Positions 17,671 to 26,876 are shown, numbered from the stretch's first letter. The stretch: DNA of 64,000 nucleotides from an uncultured Bacteroidales bacterium (GCA_902766045.1 CACXCA010000031.1:35393-99392), one strand, 5' to 3'. Numbers and translations are program-made. Notes: generated by a model from the letters alone, not told the origin.

Positions 17671-18684
17671 ATGGTAAAGGTTTCTGTTATACTTCCCGTT
17701 TATGGTGTCGCTCTCTACATTGAGAAGTGCGTGGATTCACTATTGATGCAGACATTGCAGGAGATGGAATTTATATTCGTAGATGATCATGGTCCAGATG
17801 ATAGCATAGAGAGGGTAAAACGAAAAATAGAGAATCATGTACGGAAAGACCAGTTTAAGTTTGTTAAACCTGAACATAACTTGGGGGCTGGAATGGCTCG
17901 GAACTATGCTTTCCAATATGCAACGGGTGAATATATCGCTTTCGTTGATAGTGATGATACGATTGAACCAACGATGTTTGAGGAACTATATAATGCGTCG
18001 AAGTGTCAAGAGGGTGTGGATTTATGTTATTGTCATGCTTTCAAGGATTATGAGGATGGTCGGTCGAGTGAGATCTTGAGGAATCCGATCGTGGATAAGG
18101 GTGATTTCACAAGAGAAAAGAAAAGCTATTTCCTACAAAACTATGTATCTCTCTTTTGGACATTCATATACAGACGGGAATATTTGGAGAAACAACAAAT
18201 TCGTTTCCCTGAGGATCGTTCGGCGGATGATAGTTTTTTTGTCTTCTGCAGTTTGATATTGGCAGAGTCGGTTGCCAGTGTGGATAAACCTTTCTATCAT
18301 TATTTGATACGTCCAGGTTCTGTGTGTACATCTAAAGTGAGTGATAAGTATAAGAAGCGACTCTCGACCTTTAGTAAATTATTGGACTTCGCTAAGCAAC
18401 GGGGTGTTTATGATTTATATAAAGATGAGGTGGATTATATCTATATAAAGAAAGGGTATTTGACCTCTGTGTTTAGTTATTTGTATAATTCATTGACGCC
18501 CAATAAGAGTACGTTAAAAGAAATACTGCTGGAAATAGAGAATAAGATTCCAGATTTCCGGGAAAATCCTTTTTTGAAGAGGAATGAGAAGTTGTCTTTT
18601 GTGATGAATTGTATTGAATATTTTCCATTCCTTTGTGTGAAGATACTTCCTCCGTTTGTAAGACGGTCGAACATGATTTTGTAA
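17671..18684 (+). CDS. Family 2 glycosyltransferase
   Basis: 337 residues from the ATG at 17671; the frame extends upstream to a TTG at 17608, but that segment contains the promoter. GT2 features: VKVSVILPVYGVALYIEKCVDSLLMQTL, VDDHGPDDS and FVDSDDTIEP, the last being the metal-binding D-S-D-D motif. The C-terminal about 100 residues are helical and end with a hydrophobic/basic stretch that may touch the membrane. It probably builds a surface polysaccharide. Substrate unknown. Followed by a VanZ-like gene and a GT4 gene in the same direction. Confidence 0.9.
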   Translation: MVKVSVILPVYGVALYIEKCVDSLLMQTLQEMEFIFVDDHGPDDSIERVKRKIENHVRKDQFKFVKPEHNLGAGMARNYAFQYATGEYIAFVDSDDTIEPTMFEELYNASKCQEGVDLCYCHAFKDYEDGRSSEILRNPIVDKGDFTREKKSYFLQNYVSLFWTFIYRREYLEKQQIRFPEDRSADDSFFVFCSLILAESVASVDKPFYHYLIRPGSVCTSKVSDKYKKRLSTFSKLLDFAKQRGVYDLYKDEVDYIYIKKGYLTSVFSYLYNSLTPNKSTLKEILLEIENKIPDFRENPFLKRNEKLSFVMNCIEYFPFLCVKILPPFVRRSNMIL

Positions 18685-18721
18685 ATGATATAAAAAATAG
18701 TAAACGGTTAAATCGATAAAT

Positions 18722-19129
18722 ATGCTGCGTTTCTTTCGAGTGTATGGTATGTCCGTACTTTATTCTTTGTTCGTTTTTTATATGAGCATTGTGCCGGATG
18801 TTCCGGATTTTAAGTTGCCAGATTTTAATCTGAAGGATAAGGTTATGCATGGGGGGGCTTATGTGGTATTGTCTCTGATTATATGTTTTGAACTTTATCG
18901 TCAGCGTTATTTGTTCCGAGAAAAGAAAATGGTTGCATGGAGCATTGGCTTCCCTATTTTGTATGGAGGACTCATTGAACTATTACAAGAGAATTTCTTT
19001 CCTCCTCGTTCGGGAGAATGGAGCGATTGGTTAGCTGATATTGTAGGTGCTTTAATTGGATATTTTATAGCTAAATATATCTTCCCGAAATATGTTAAAC
19101 CAGAGCCACAGGGTATTTCTTGTAGATAG
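18722..19129 (+). CDS. VanZ-like membrane protein
   Basis: 135 residues with four likely membrane segments (about 9-24, 43-60, 74-92, 98-116). The pattern DKVMHGGAYVVLSLII, then YGGLIELLQENFFPPRSGEWSDWLADIVGALIGY, matches the VanZ-like family, in which the His and the E-x-x-Q and D-x-x-x-N/D residues are conserved. In Bacteroidota, VanZ-like proteins are often encoded alone near envelope genes; the biochemical role is not established and the link to teicoplanin resistance does not carry over. Confidence 0.8.
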   Translation: MLRFFRVYGMSVLYSLFVFYMSIVPDVPDFKLPDFNLKDKVMHGGAYVVLSLIICFELYRQRYLFREKKMVAWSIGFPILYGGLIELLQENFFPPRSGEWSDWLADIVGALIGYFIAKYIFPKYVKPEPQGISCR

Positions 19130-19160
19130 TATTGTATAATGATCAGTTAGGTAGGTAATC

Positions 19161-20312
19161 ATGAAGATAACGATTGTAGGAACGGCTTATCCTTATAGGG
19201 GTGGATTGGCGGCTTTTAATGAAAGACTGGCGAAAGAGTTTCAAAAAGAGGGAGATGAAGTGAAAATTGAAACGTTTAGCTTGCAGTATCCCAACTTCCT
19301 TTTCCCTGGTAAAACGCAATATACGACTGATCCAAAACCTAATGAATTGACTATTTGTAGAAGTGTTAATTCTGTAAACCCAATTAATTGGGTGAAGGTC
19401 GGGAAAAAAATAGCCAAAAGTCATCCTGATGTTGTTATATTCGCCTATTGGATTTCATTTATGTCCCCTTCAATGGGAACCATAGCTAAGATAATCAAGA
19501 AAAAATCGAATGCTAAATGTATTGGCTTGATTCATAATATGACTCCGCATGAGTCGTCTCTGATGGATCGAATTTTGCCTTCATGGTTTTTACGAAGCAT
19601 GGATGCATTTATCTCTCTGTCTGATTTTGTTATGAGAGATGTCATGAACTATTTAGGAAAAGATCTCCCTAATGTTGTTTCCCCTCATCCTATTTATGAT
19701 GTGTATGGAGAGTCAATGAGTAGAGATGAAGCGATTGAAAGATTAGGTTTGTCGAAAGACTATAGATATCTGTTGTTCTTTGGGTTTATTCGAGAATACA
19801 AAGGGCTGGATTTGTTATTACAGGCAATGGCGGATAAGCGAGTGTCTCAGCTCCCTGTGAAGGCATTGATTGTTGGTGAGTTTTATGGTAATGAACAGAA
19901 GTATAAAGAGATGGCTTCAACACTTGGTTTGTCAAATATAATCTGGGTATCCGATTATGTGTCTGATGATAAGGTGGGATCGTATTTTTGTAGTGCCGAT
20001 GTAATCGTTCAGCCTTATAAGACAGCAACGCAGAGTGGGGTGGCTCAGATTGCATATCATTTTGAAAAACCTATGATTGTAACTAACGTGGGGGGATTGC
20101 CTGAGATTGTTCCTGATGGAAAGGTTGGTTATGTGGTATCCCCTGATTCTTCTGCTTTGGCGGATGGCATAGCTCGTTTCTTCAATCCGATTGAATCAGT
20201 CGATTTCTCCGCTAATATAAAGGAAGAGAAGAAAAAATATCAGTGGAACGTATTGACGGGTAAGATTAAAAAGATGATTGAATCCATTTCAAATGGAAAC
20301 GAACAGAATTAG
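19161..20312 (+). CDS. Family 4 glycosyltransferase
   Basis: 383 residues, GT-B fold. N-terminal GTAYPYRGGLAAFNERLA gives the acceptor-side Gly loop; the C-terminal donor domain shows LLFFGFIREYKGLDLLLQAM, then VIVQPYKTATQSGVAQIAYHFEKPMIVTNVGGLPEIV, with the E-x7-E-like region replaced by the Q-S-G-V-A-Q form. A cytoplasmic or membrane-peripheral retaining glycosyltransferase for lipid-linked or surface glycans. It ends 24 bp before the convergent metH gene. Confidence 0.88.
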   Translation: MKITIVGTAYPYRGGLAAFNERLAKEFQKEGDEVKIETFSLQYPNFLFPGKTQYTTDPKPNELTICRSVNSVNPINWVKVGKKIAKSHPDVVIFAYWISFMSPSMGTIAKIIKKKSNAKCIGLIHNMTPHESSLMDRILPSWFLRSMDAFISLSDFVMRDVMNYLGKDLPNVVSPHPIYDVYGESMSRDEAIERLGLSKDYRYLLFFGFIREYKGLDLLLQAMADKRVSQLPVKALIVGEFYGNEQKYKEMASTLGLSNIIWVSDYVSDDKVGSYFCSADVIVQPYKTATQSGVAQIAYHFEKPMIVTNVGGLPEIVPDGKVGYVVSPDSSALADGIARFFNPIESVDFSANIKEEKKKYQWNVLTGKIKKMIESISNGNEQN

Positions 20313-20336
20313 GTTTAGGTGAGTTTTTCCCCACCT

Positions 20337-23102
20337 TTAAAACAAGTTTAGTTTCTTTTTCTTTGCCTCTTCGTATTTGATGAGATCTTCTTCTTTCTTT
20401 GCATTCTCTTTTCGTATGTTTTCTTGCTCAATCTTCAAGTTTTGAATAAACTCTTTTTGTGTCTCTTTCCCCAAGAGACGAGCAATTGTATACGTGTTCT
20501 GTGATGCATCTCGCATTCGCATGACGGTTCCACTATAACATGGGGCAATCTTGACAGCTGTGTGAATGTCTGATGTGGTCGCTCCTCCGACAAGTAATGG
20601 CATCTTCAATCCTGCTTTCTCCATCGCTTCTGCTACGTGACACATCTCTTCGAGTGAGGGCGTGATCAAACCGCTCAGACAAACCACATCTACCTTCTCT
20701 TGTATGGCTGTGTTGATAATATCTTCTGTCGGTACCATCACACCTAGGTCAATTACTTCATAGTTATTGCAGGCTAGAATGACGGATACAATGTTCTTAC
20801 CAATATCATGCACATCACCTTTTACGGTTGCAATCAATACTTTACCCGACTTCTTACCGGAACCTTGATTTTGTGCTTCTATGTGTGGTTGTAGAATAGC
20901 AACGGCTTTCTTCATGGTTCGAGCGGTCTTGACCACTTGTGGTAAGAACATCTTACCGGCACCAAATAGCTCACCCACCTCGTTCATGCCCTCCATCAAT
21001 GGTTTCTCGATGATTTCAACTGCGGATGAATATGTTTTCATTGCTTCGTCCATATCCTCTTCAAGATAGTCGCCGATGCCTTTTACGAGGCTGTAGGCAA
21101 TCCTTTTTTCAAGAGGGTAAGTTCTCCATTCTATTTGATTTTGTGCAGTTTCTGTGGTTTGTGAGTTTTTTATCTCATCAGCCTTCTCTATCAGTCGCTC
21201 GGTGGCATCTTTGCGTCGATTTAAAACAACATCTTCTACCAGTTCAAGTAAGTCGGCTGGAATCTCTTCGTAAACCTGCAACATTCCTGCATTCACGATA
21301 CCCATGTCCATTCCTTTCTTGATGGCATGATAAAGGAAGACGGAGTGCATAGCCTCTCTGATTGGATTGTTACCTCTGAAGGAGAAAGAAAGGTTGCTGA
21401 CACCACCACTGATCTTTGCATACGGAAGGTTTTGACGAATCCATTCCGTTGCATTGATGAAATCAACACCGTAGTTATTGTGTTCTTCGATACCTGTTGC
21501 TACGGATAACACATTAGGGTCGAATATGATGTCTTCTGGAGGGAACCCATTTTTTGTCAGCAGATCGTATGCCCGTTTGCATATCTCGATGCGACGCTCG
21601 TATGTGGCTGCCTGACCTTGTTCGTCGAAGGCCATCACAACGGTTGCCGCTCCGTATTGTTGAATCTTTTTGGCTTTCTCCAAAAACTTTGCTTCTCCTT
21701 CTTTCAGAGAGATGGAGTTAACGATGCTTTTGCCTTGTACGCATTGTAATCCGGCTTCGATTACTTCCCATTTGGAGGAGTCGATCATGATGGGTACTCT
21801 TGCCACGTCGGGGTCTGATGCAATCAGGTTTAGGAAAGTGACCATCTCCTTCTTGGCATCCAGCATGGCATCATCCATGTTGACATCAACCACTTGAGCC
21901 CCATCTTCCACTTGTTTGCGTGCGATGGAAAGTGCTTCGTCATAATTCTTTTCGTTGATGAGACGAAGAAATTTGCGAGAACCTGCAACGTTGCATCGTT
22001 CACCAATGTTTACGTAAAGAGAACGCTCTTGTGGTTCGTTGAGGCTTGCATTGATGGATTTGATTTCCAATGGTTCGAGACCTGATAGTTTCAGGTGATG
22101 ATTGGCAATCTTAGGAAGACGAGGCTTCGCATTGTTGACAAACTCTTGGTATTTGGCAATGTGAGCAGGTGTTGTTCCGCAGCAGCCTCCTAGGATATTG
22201 ACCAATCCTTCCTCTACGTATTCGACCACCTGTTCTGCCATCATCTCTGGTGTCTCGTCGTATTCTCCGAACTGATTCGGCAGACCGGCGTTAGGGTAGG
22301 CACTGACATAGCAAGGTGCTACATCACTTATTTCTTTTAGATATTTCTTCAGATCTCTGGCTCCGAAAGAACAATTCAATCCGATGGATAGTGGATGGGC
22401 GTGCATGACGGAGTTCATGAATGCCTGCATGGTTTGACCAGATAGTGTTCTACCACTGATGTCTGCCACTGTAGCAGAGAGCATGATATAGACGGTACGT
22501 CCGCAACGAGCGATACATTCGTTGGCAGCCGAGATGGCAGCTTTCGCGTTAAGGGTATCGAAAATTGTCTCTATGAGAAGTGCATCGACGCCACCCTCGA
22601 TGAGGGCATCCATTTGTTCGATGTAAGCCTCTTTCATCTCGTTGAAGGAGACGTTTCGGAGGGCAGGGTTGTTGACGTCTGGCGAAATGGAGCAGGTCTT
22701 GTTGGTAGGACCGACGGAACCCGCCACGAACCTTGGTTTGGTTGGGTCTTTAGCCGTATAGATATCCGCGGCTTTGCGAGCTAATTGAGCAGCTGCGAAG
22801 TTAAGTTCGTGGATATGGCCTTCCATTTTATAATCGGCCATGGAGATTCGTTGAGAGTTGAACGAGCAAGTCTCGATGATGTCAGCCCCCGCTTCCAGGT
22901 ATTTGTTATGGATATCGGATATGACGTCGCTTCGTGTTATACAGAGCAGGTCGTTGTTACCTTTCTGTTGCACGTCGCTGTTGGGTACGAAGTCACCGCG
23001 ATAGTCTTCTTCCGTTAATCCATATTGTTGTATCATGGTACCCATACCACCGTCGAGTACGAGTATGCGTGAACTTAATTCTTTTTTTAGATCGAACTCC
23101 AT
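20337..23102 (-). CDS. metH: Cobalamin-dependent methionine synthase lacking the reactivation domain
   Basis: 921 residues. Domains in order: homocysteine-binding (about 1-325, with [10 protein letters not shown] and the GGCCGTT zinc-ligand pair), methyltetrahydrofolate-binding (about 355-640, [14 protein letters not shown] to [11 protein letters not shown]), the helical cobalamin cap (about 655-745) and the cobalamin domain (about 750-880, with DVHDIGKN, whose His765 is the lower B12 ligand). The protein stops with a short charged Lys/Glu tail where the AdoMet-binding reactivation domain of the about 1,230-residue E. coli enzyme would begin. Transfers methyl from 5-methyl-THF to homocysteine in the cytoplasm. 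A TATCTTTG promoter box lies upstream at 23123-23130. Confidence 0.95.
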   Translation of the reverse strand: MEFDLKKELSSRILVLDGGMGTMIQQYGLTEEDYRGDFVPNSDVQQKGNNDLLCITRSDVISDIHNKYLEAGADIIETCSFNSQRISMADYKMEGHIHELNFAAAQLARKAADIYTAKDPTKPRFVAGSVGPTNKTCSISPDVNNPALRNVSFNEMKEAYIEQMDALIEGGVDALLIETIFDTLNAKAAISAANECIARCGRTVYIMLSATVADISGRTLSGQTMQAFMNSVMHAHPLSIGLNCSFGARDLKKYLKEISDVAPCYVSAYPNAGLPNQFGEYDETPEMMAEQVVEYVEEGLVNILGGCCGTTPAHIAKYQEFVNNAKPRLPKIANHHLKLSGLEPLEIKSINASLNEPQERSLYVNIGERCNVAGSRKFLRLINEKNYDEALSIARKQVEDGAQVVDVNMDDAMLDAKKEMVTFLNLIASDPDVARVPIMIDSSKWEVIEAGLQCVQGKSIVNSISLKEGEAKFLEKAKKIQQYGAATVVMAFDEQGQAATYERRIEICKRAYDLLTKNGFPPEDIIFDPNVLSVATGIEEHNNYGVDFINATEWIRQNLPYAKISGGVSNLSFSFRGNNPIREAMHSVFLYHAIKKGMDMGIVNAGMLQVYEEIPADLLELVEDVVLNRRKDATERLIEKADEIKNSQTTETAQNQIEWRTYPLEKRIAYSLVKGIGDYLEEDMDEAMKTYSSAVEIIEKPLMEGMNEVGELFGAGKMFLPQVVKTARTMKKAVAILQPHIEAQNQGSGKKSGKVLIATVKGDVHDIGKNIVSVILACNNYEVIDLGVMVPTEDIINTAIQEKVDVVCLSGLITPSLEEMCHVAEAMEKAGLKMPLLVGGATTSDIHTAVKIAPCYSGTVMRMRDASQNTYTIARLLGKETQKEFIQNLKIEQENIRKENAKKEEDLIKYEEAKKKKLNLF

Positions 23103-23122
23103 ATATGCCGTAAAATTTTGTG

Positions 23123-23130
23123 CAAAGATA
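23123..23130 (-). promoter_or_regulatory. -7 box of the metH promoter
   Basis: On the minus strand this is TATCTTTG, 21 nt before the metH start, with TTTT about 20 nt further upstream as a weak -33. No riboswitch-like structure was recognised between it and the start. Confidence 0.6.
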
Positions 23131-23218
23131 GGATTTGAATTTTGAATGAGAAAAAGAGAATGAGGGAAATGTCCAATATTCGTCCGTACCAGTCAGCCTG
23201 AAAGGTCGCAACGCCGTT

Positions 23219-23240
23219 GAGACGCAATGCATTGCGTCTC
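23219..23240. repeat. GAGACGC palindrome, AATGCATT form
   Basis: A 22-bp perfect palindrome (GAGACGCAATG/CATTGCGTCTC). The same core, extended to 28 bp, appears at 62637-62664. Member of the palindrome family also seen at 23387, 27861 and 62693. Confidence 0.85.
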
Positions 23241-23386
23241 TTCAAAAGGCCAAAACTGATATAGGTCAGAACATCATCTTGTGAATAACGACATTTGCGC
23301 CACAGGTTCACACCTGCGTCTGTGTTATGGCATCCCTTCAGGATTGGGATGACGCGAGAATCAGACATTCCACCTGCAGGTTGCGT

Positions 23387-23414
23387 GTAGAGACGCACGG
23401 ACGTGCGTCTCTAC
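23387..23414. repeat. GTAGAGACGCACG palindrome, ACGGACGT form
   Basis: 13-bp inverted arms (GTAGAGACGCACG and CGTGCGTCTCTAC) around a 2-nt centre. The paired arrangement with the AATGCATT form about 150 bp away is repeated at 62.6-62.7 kb. Confidence 0.85.
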
Positions 23415-23454
23415 GATGAAACGATCCAAAAACGGATAATCACCCCCACCATTT

Positions 23455-23570
23455 TTCGGACAGAAATCTTACAAATCTTTACAAATCCTACAAAAATGAG
23501 TTGCTTTAAAAGCGATTTGTTAGATTTGAACAGATTTGTAGGATTTCTCGCGAAGCGACTTATAGTAATC
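23455..23570 (+). repeat. Long imperfect inverted repeat, copy A (TACAAATCT-rich hairpin)
   Basis: About 115 bp: TTCGGACAG, then a left arm with GAAATC and two TTACAAATC units, a centre GCTTTAAAAGC, and a right arm whose reverse complement matches about 26 of 32 left-arm bases, ending in CGCGAAGCGACTTATAGTAAT. Copies B and C lie at 24392 and 24893. It would fold into one long hairpin in RNA or single-stranded DNA. Confidence 0.8.
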
Positions 23571-23618
23571 TTAAACAACACCGTTATAGATTATGCCATC
23601 ATGTATGCGCTGTAATTA

Positions 23619-23760
23619 TGTGTCACCCCTTTGGGGTTCCAATTACCGCATGCCCTGTTTCATACACGGGCTCACACCCGTGCCTATGATATCACCCCTT
23701 TCAGGGGTTGGCGGCATCACGTTACGGAGGAGTGTCGCGTTGTCCCCAATGTATCCACCC
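23619..23760 (+). repeat. Mosaic palindromic repeat (CACCCCTTTGGGGT / CACGGG..CCCGTG), copy A
   Basis: A run of three short hairpins: CACCCC-TTT-GGGGT, CACGGG-CTCACA-CCCGTG and CACCCCT-TTC-AGGGGT. The same block recurs inverted at about 24665-24845 and partly at 26262-26330. ORFs through it are composition artefacts. Confidence 0.75.
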
Positions 23761-23841
23761 GATGGAATTGGACACCATCCCAATTGTAGGGGCGAATCAC
23801 ATTCGCCCATGGTGAATTACGTACCGTTCCTTGTCCGTACA

Positions 23842-23900
23842 CGTCAGCCTGAAAGGCTGCAACAGATATAGCCCATGGGTATCGCCCTGGGTAGGGTATT
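23842..23900 (+). repeat. CAGCCTGAAAGGCTG/ATATAGCCC repeat, copy 1
   Basis: CGTCAGCCTGAAAGGCTG hairpin followed by CAACAGATATAGCCC and a second small hairpin (GCCCATGGGT...GCCCTGGGT). Related copies are at 26420-26515 and 27680-27752, and an inverted piece is near 26338-26375. A degenerate half lies at 23190-23210. Confidence 0.75.
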
Positions 23901-24096
23901 CATATCATTATTATGGTCAAAGGAAATGCAAGAAAACGCAAGAAAATTTCTTGAAACAGCCCGAGATGGTCGAATTTTTCTAATAAAAATTCTTTGTATT
24001 TTATTGAATGTGAGTGATGTATGAATTACTGGTTTTTAACATAAAGGGAATTATAGTACTTGAAAACTCATTAGTTCTTCTTTTTTTACCATAATA

Positions 24097-24127
24097 TTTG
24101 GTGGATTATTATTTTGTTGTATATTTG
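24097..24127 (+). promoter_or_regulatory. Near-consensus orphan promoter in the repeat region
   Basis: TTTG at 24097-24100 and TATATTTG at 24120-24127 with exactly 19 nt between, the best -33/-7 pair in the window. No open reading frame follows on this strand; an intrinsic terminator hairpin starts 4-5 nt downstream. Confidence 0.7.
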
Positions 24128-24178
24128 CGTTGCTGGGTTGCACGGACTACCTTTTGTCCCGCCCAGCTTTTTTTTATC
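24128..24178 (+). ncRNA. Candidate tiny RNA: promoter-proximal double hairpin with U-tract (unit 1)
   Basis: The predicted transcript starts near 24131. GCTGGG (24132-24137) pairs with CCCAGC (24162-24167); inside the loop GGAC (24144-24147) pairs with GTCC (24156-24159); eight T residues follow at 24168-24175. The whole product would be about 45 nt, essentially a terminator. A second unit with the same layout is at 27783-27836. An expressed sRNA is an inference from promoter quality and layout; it could also be an abortive decoy or an attenuator remnant. Confidence 0.5.
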
Positions 24179-24345
24179 CAGTAATACAATACAAGTTAAA
24201 ATCTCCTGTTGAAGTATATTCTCCGAATTTTATTGTATATTCATGATTTTCAACAATAAGTTTATATACCTTCATAGAAGAGAATAAACACTTACGAAGA
24301 TAGAATTGACTTCTTCGATTATTAGTTTTTAACATAAAGGGAATT

Positions 24346-24577
24346 ATAGTACCTAAAACCTATTCCAACGCATAGATTCAAAGGAGTGTCCTTCGGACAG
24401 AAATCTTACAAATCTTTACAAATCCAACAAATATGAACTGCTTTAAAAGCGATTTGTTAAATTTGAACAGATTTGCAGGATTTCTCGCGAAGCGACTTAT
24501 AGTAATCCTAAGGCGGATGTCATCGACAAAGTGAAGTTGCTTTAAGTTTAAAACACAAAGAGATTTATAGTACTTAT
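24346..24577 (+). repeat. About 230-bp direct repeat, first copy (contains long inverted repeat copy B)
   Basis: Runs from ATAGTACCTAAAACC through GGAGTGTCCTTCGGACAG, the long hairpin (24392-24508) and GACAAAGTGAA..GCTTTAAGTTT to a second TATAGTACTT. The copy at 24848-25080 matches along its whole length with scattered substitutions. The two copies flank an inverted block of the CACCCC palindromes. Confidence 0.85.
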
Positions 24578-24644
24578 AAAAATGCTATTATAGTTCTGAA
24601 ACACCGTTTTAGATGGAAGGGTAGTACAATACTGTTATGGGTTA

Positions 24645-24845
24645 TGCTATCATGTTTTGCAATATAATTATGTGTCACCCCTTGGGGACATAACGACAAT
24701 GTTTTTGAGACCATTTGGCAACGAGACGCCCATCCGTAACGAGATGCCGCCAACCCCTGAAAGGGGTGATATATCATAGGCACGGGTGTGAACCCGTGTA
24801 AAAAAGAGTGAGTGGTAATGGGAACCCCTGGAAGGGGTGACACAA
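24645..24845. repeat. Mosaic palindromic repeat, copy B (two halves in opposite orientation)
   Basis: Begins like copy A (ATTATGTGTCACCCCTTGGGG) and ends with the reverse complement of copy A's later parts (GCCGCCAACCCCTGAAAGGGGT, CACGGGTGTGAACCCGTG, ACCCCTGGAAGGGGTGACAC). This head-to-head arrangement is REPIN-like. Confidence 0.7.
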
Positions 24846-24847
24846 AA

Positions 24848-25080
24848 ATAGTACCTAAAACCTATTCCAACCTATAGATTCAAAGGAGTGTCCTTCGGAC
24901 AGAAATCTTACAAATCTTTACAAATCCTACAAATATGAGTTGCATTAAAAGCGATTTGTTAGATTTGAACAGATTTGTAGGATTTCTTGCGAAGCGACTC
25001 ATAGTAATACTAAATAGGTATCACCGACAAAGTGAAATCGCTTTAAGTTTTAAAACATAAAGGGAATCATAGTACTTAAA
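24848..25080 (+). repeat. About 230-bp direct repeat, second copy (contains long inverted repeat copy C)
   Basis: Second copy of the 24346-24577 unit, with the hairpin at 24893-25008. The 3' border, an AACATAAAGGGAATCATAGTACTT box, abuts the stop of the lipoprotein gene on the other strand. Similar AACATAAAGGGAATTATAGTACT boxes occur at about 24037, 24330 and 25697, and decayed ones near 26896 and 29340. Confidence 0.85.
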
Positions 25081-25083
25081 AAT

Positions 25084-25689
25084 TTATGGAAAAACATATT
25101 CTCCGTTTGCTATTTCAACAGAGTCAAAATCGGCGACACGTCCATCGGAATAATAATATGTTGTACTATGACGACTATTATCACCACATCCATAATCATG
25201 TGATTCCATAACCTTAATCCCATTTCTGTATGCCACTACATCCTCTCCACTACAACCTTCATCAAGAATCTCTTTAATATTCGCCTCATACACAGCGTTA
25301 GGTGTATTGGTCCATTTATTAAAAGAACACACTATACTGTCCACTTCCTTAAAATATTTATACCCATTCAATGGAGAATCAATTATAAATTTTATTCTTC
25401 TATAACGAACGCCAAAACTATCTTCATTCAAAGATTCCTTCACTATCACATTTTCAGCAATAAATGAATCAATTTCTGCATTGCCGATTGTTATTGTATT
25501 TGCCGATATTGTATCAACGTTTACATTAACTAAACTATCAGCATCTCCCTGAATCATAGCATCATCTGCCACATCATTTGTTTTAGCAACCTTCTGCGAA
25601 CATGACGTAAGAGCTAAAATAAGCAATAAACATCCAATAAGTTTATGACGTTTGCTATCATAAAAATCAATATCAACGTTTTTAATCAT
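25084..25689 (-). CDS. Hypothetical lipoprotein
   Basis: 201 residues. A basic N-terminus (DSKRHK) precedes a hydrophobic segment and lipobox LTSC with Cys30, so the protein is probably lipid-anchored; no other start codon suits the signal peptide better. The mature protein is acidic and Ser/Thr-rich at first (residues 31-75), then contains RRIKFIIDSPLNGYKYFKEVDSIV and a GCSGEDVVAYRNGIKVMESHDYGCGDNSRHSTTYYY segment with paired cysteines. No family recognised. Its 3' end touches a repeat element; a small membrane-protein gene lies upstream in the same direction. Confidence 0.65.
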   Translation of the reverse strand: MIKNVDIDFYDSKRHKLIGCLLLILALTSCSQKVAKTNDVADDAMIQGDADSLVNVNVDTISANTITIGNAEIDSFIAENVIVKESLNEDSFGVRYRRIKFIIDSPLNGYKYFKEVDSIVCSFNKWTNTPNAVYEANIKEILDEGCSGEDVVAYRNGIKVMESHDYGCGDNSRHSTTYYYSDGRVADFDSVEIANGEYVFP

Positions 25690-25749
25690 TTCTTAATTTT
25701 TTAACATAAAGAGAATAATAGTACTTAAAAACTGTAATTCTCGTTTAAC

Positions 25750-26082
25750 TCATTTTTTATTCGAGAAAATCCATACTAAATTAAAGATGACAAAGAAAAG
25801 TATCCATGTCAGAGTCTCTGTGATTAGAAAAAATATAATACTTTTTGCAACTCGTTTTTCATCATTACGATTCTTTTTATAAAAGAGATACGCACCTATC
25901 GCTATTACAACAATGTGCAAAACAATGAATCCATACAATAATAAATCATTAGAAAACAAAGAGTCGCTATTAAATAATCCTACAACCAAAATAGCAAGTG
26001 ATAACATTGAGTATTTAAGGACTTCTTTAATCATATTGCTTGAATATTCTGAATATAACTTGTATGACAAAAATAAAAACAA
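25750..26082 (-). CDS. Small membrane protein of unknown function
   Basis: 110 residues, or 94 if the internal Met at residue 17 (MIKEVLKYS) is the start; neither has a clear ribosome-binding site. Three predicted membrane helices (about 24-40, 48-67, 81-106 in the longer form) with a charged loop KKNRNDEKRVAKS. No recognised family. It may be co-transcribed with the lipoprotein gene 60 bp downstream, although a repeat box lies between them. Confidence 0.55.
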   Translation of the reverse strand: MFLFLSYKLYSEYSSNMIKEVLKYSMLSLAILVVGLFNSDSLFSNDLLLYGFIVLHIVVIAIGAYLFYKKNRNDEKRVAKSIIFFLITETLTWILFFVIFNLVWIFSNKK

Positions 26083-26261
26083 ATTATAATTATTTTCAAC
26101 ATCAATCCTTATTTTTTGTTTTCATCAACCAATCTATCACGTTGATTTTCTGAACACCATCCACTACGCTCTCATCGAAATCCAATGAAAGCAGATATTT
26201 TGGATTGGCATCACGAATGCGCTTTAATGACGAAATTTCACGATTTAATGTTTTTCGTCAT

Positions 26262-26375
26262 TATGTGTCACCCCCTTTTGGGTTCCAATTACCGCACGCC
26301 CCGTTTCATACACGGGTTAACACCCTTCCCAGGGCGATGCCATGGGCTATATCTATATGAGCCTTTCAGACTCTG
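26262..26375. repeat. Palindromic repeat fragments (CACCCC block copy C plus inverted ATATAGCCC piece)
   Basis: ATTATGTGTCACCCCCTTTTGGGTTCC, CACGGGTTAACACCC and then GGGCGATGCCATGGGCTATATCT, an inverted portion of the CAGCCTG repeat. It shares the same opening bases as the blocks at 23619 and 24660. The 563-bp stretch 26083-26645 contains only such repeat pieces. Confidence 0.65.
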
Positions 26376-26419
26376 AAAAGCTGACAATATGGAAGGACAA
26401 TGCAATACTCGCCCGTATC

Positions 26420-26515
26420 CGTCAGTCTGAAAGACTACAACAGATATAGCCCAACGGCAACGCCTTGGGTGAAAGGGTGGGGTGTGAGTTCCATACCAGC
26501 CTGAAGGGCTGGGAC
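26420..26515 (+). repeat. CAGCCTG/ATATAGCCC repeat, copy 2
   Basis: CGTCAGTCTGAAAGACT, CAACAGATATAGCCCAACGGCAACGCCTTGGGTG and GAAAGGGTGGGG, then CCAGCCTGAAGGGCTGG. The changed base pairs in the first hairpin (AGTCT/AGACT versus AGCCT/AGGCT) are compensatory relative to copies 1 and 3, which argues for selection on pairing. Confidence 0.75.
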
Positions 26516-26645
26516 AGATTGTTTTTGATTTTTTGACAAAGGAAATTTTTACCTAAAAGACAACAGTTTAATTCCCTGAACAAAAGACATGGAACTCTAT
26601 AACCAATAGATATTACACCTTGAAGGAAATGCACACGGAAACGGT

Positions 26646-26876
26646 ATGCCGGAAACGGTCGAGAGGTTCTCTGGCAGGGAACCAGGTACTGACTTTTTAA
26701 GATTCTATGCCTTGCTGAATGATGAATGCATCTATAAATCCGAATTCAAAACTAAAAATGGAAGCATAATCCTTACCATGAAGAAGGTGGATTACGGAAC
26801 TGCATCGGTAATCATTAAATATATTGACAATATAAATGAAGAAGAATCGAGAAAAACAATGATGGATGACTTATAA
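26646..26876 (+). pseudogene. Possible truncated orphan gene (76 codons)
   Basis: The frame encodes 76 residues, of which the last 60 (from DFLRFYALLNDE) look like ordinary protein with a mixed beta pattern (FKTKNGSIILTMKKVDYGTASVIIKYI). The first 15 codons come from repeat-like sequence and no promoter is visible. It could be the 3' remnant of a larger gene or a very small gene. No family recognised. Confidence 0.35.

Noticed and set aside
23103..23220. Cobalamin or SAM riboswitch upstream of metH
   Set aside because: The leader between the -7 box and the start is only about 20 nt, too short for these aptamers.
23593..23871. Open frames of 60-110 codons across the repeat blocks (also on the minus strand at 23087-23398 and 24574-24843, and at 26185-26376, 26422-26634 and 27672-27908)
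   Set aside because: They run through palindromic repeats, copy each other only because of the repeat DNA, lack starts with plausible signals and show no protein-like composition.
23219..25080. CRISPR-like array
   Set aside because: Repeats differ in length and type, spacing is irregular, many copies are inverted and no cas gene is present.
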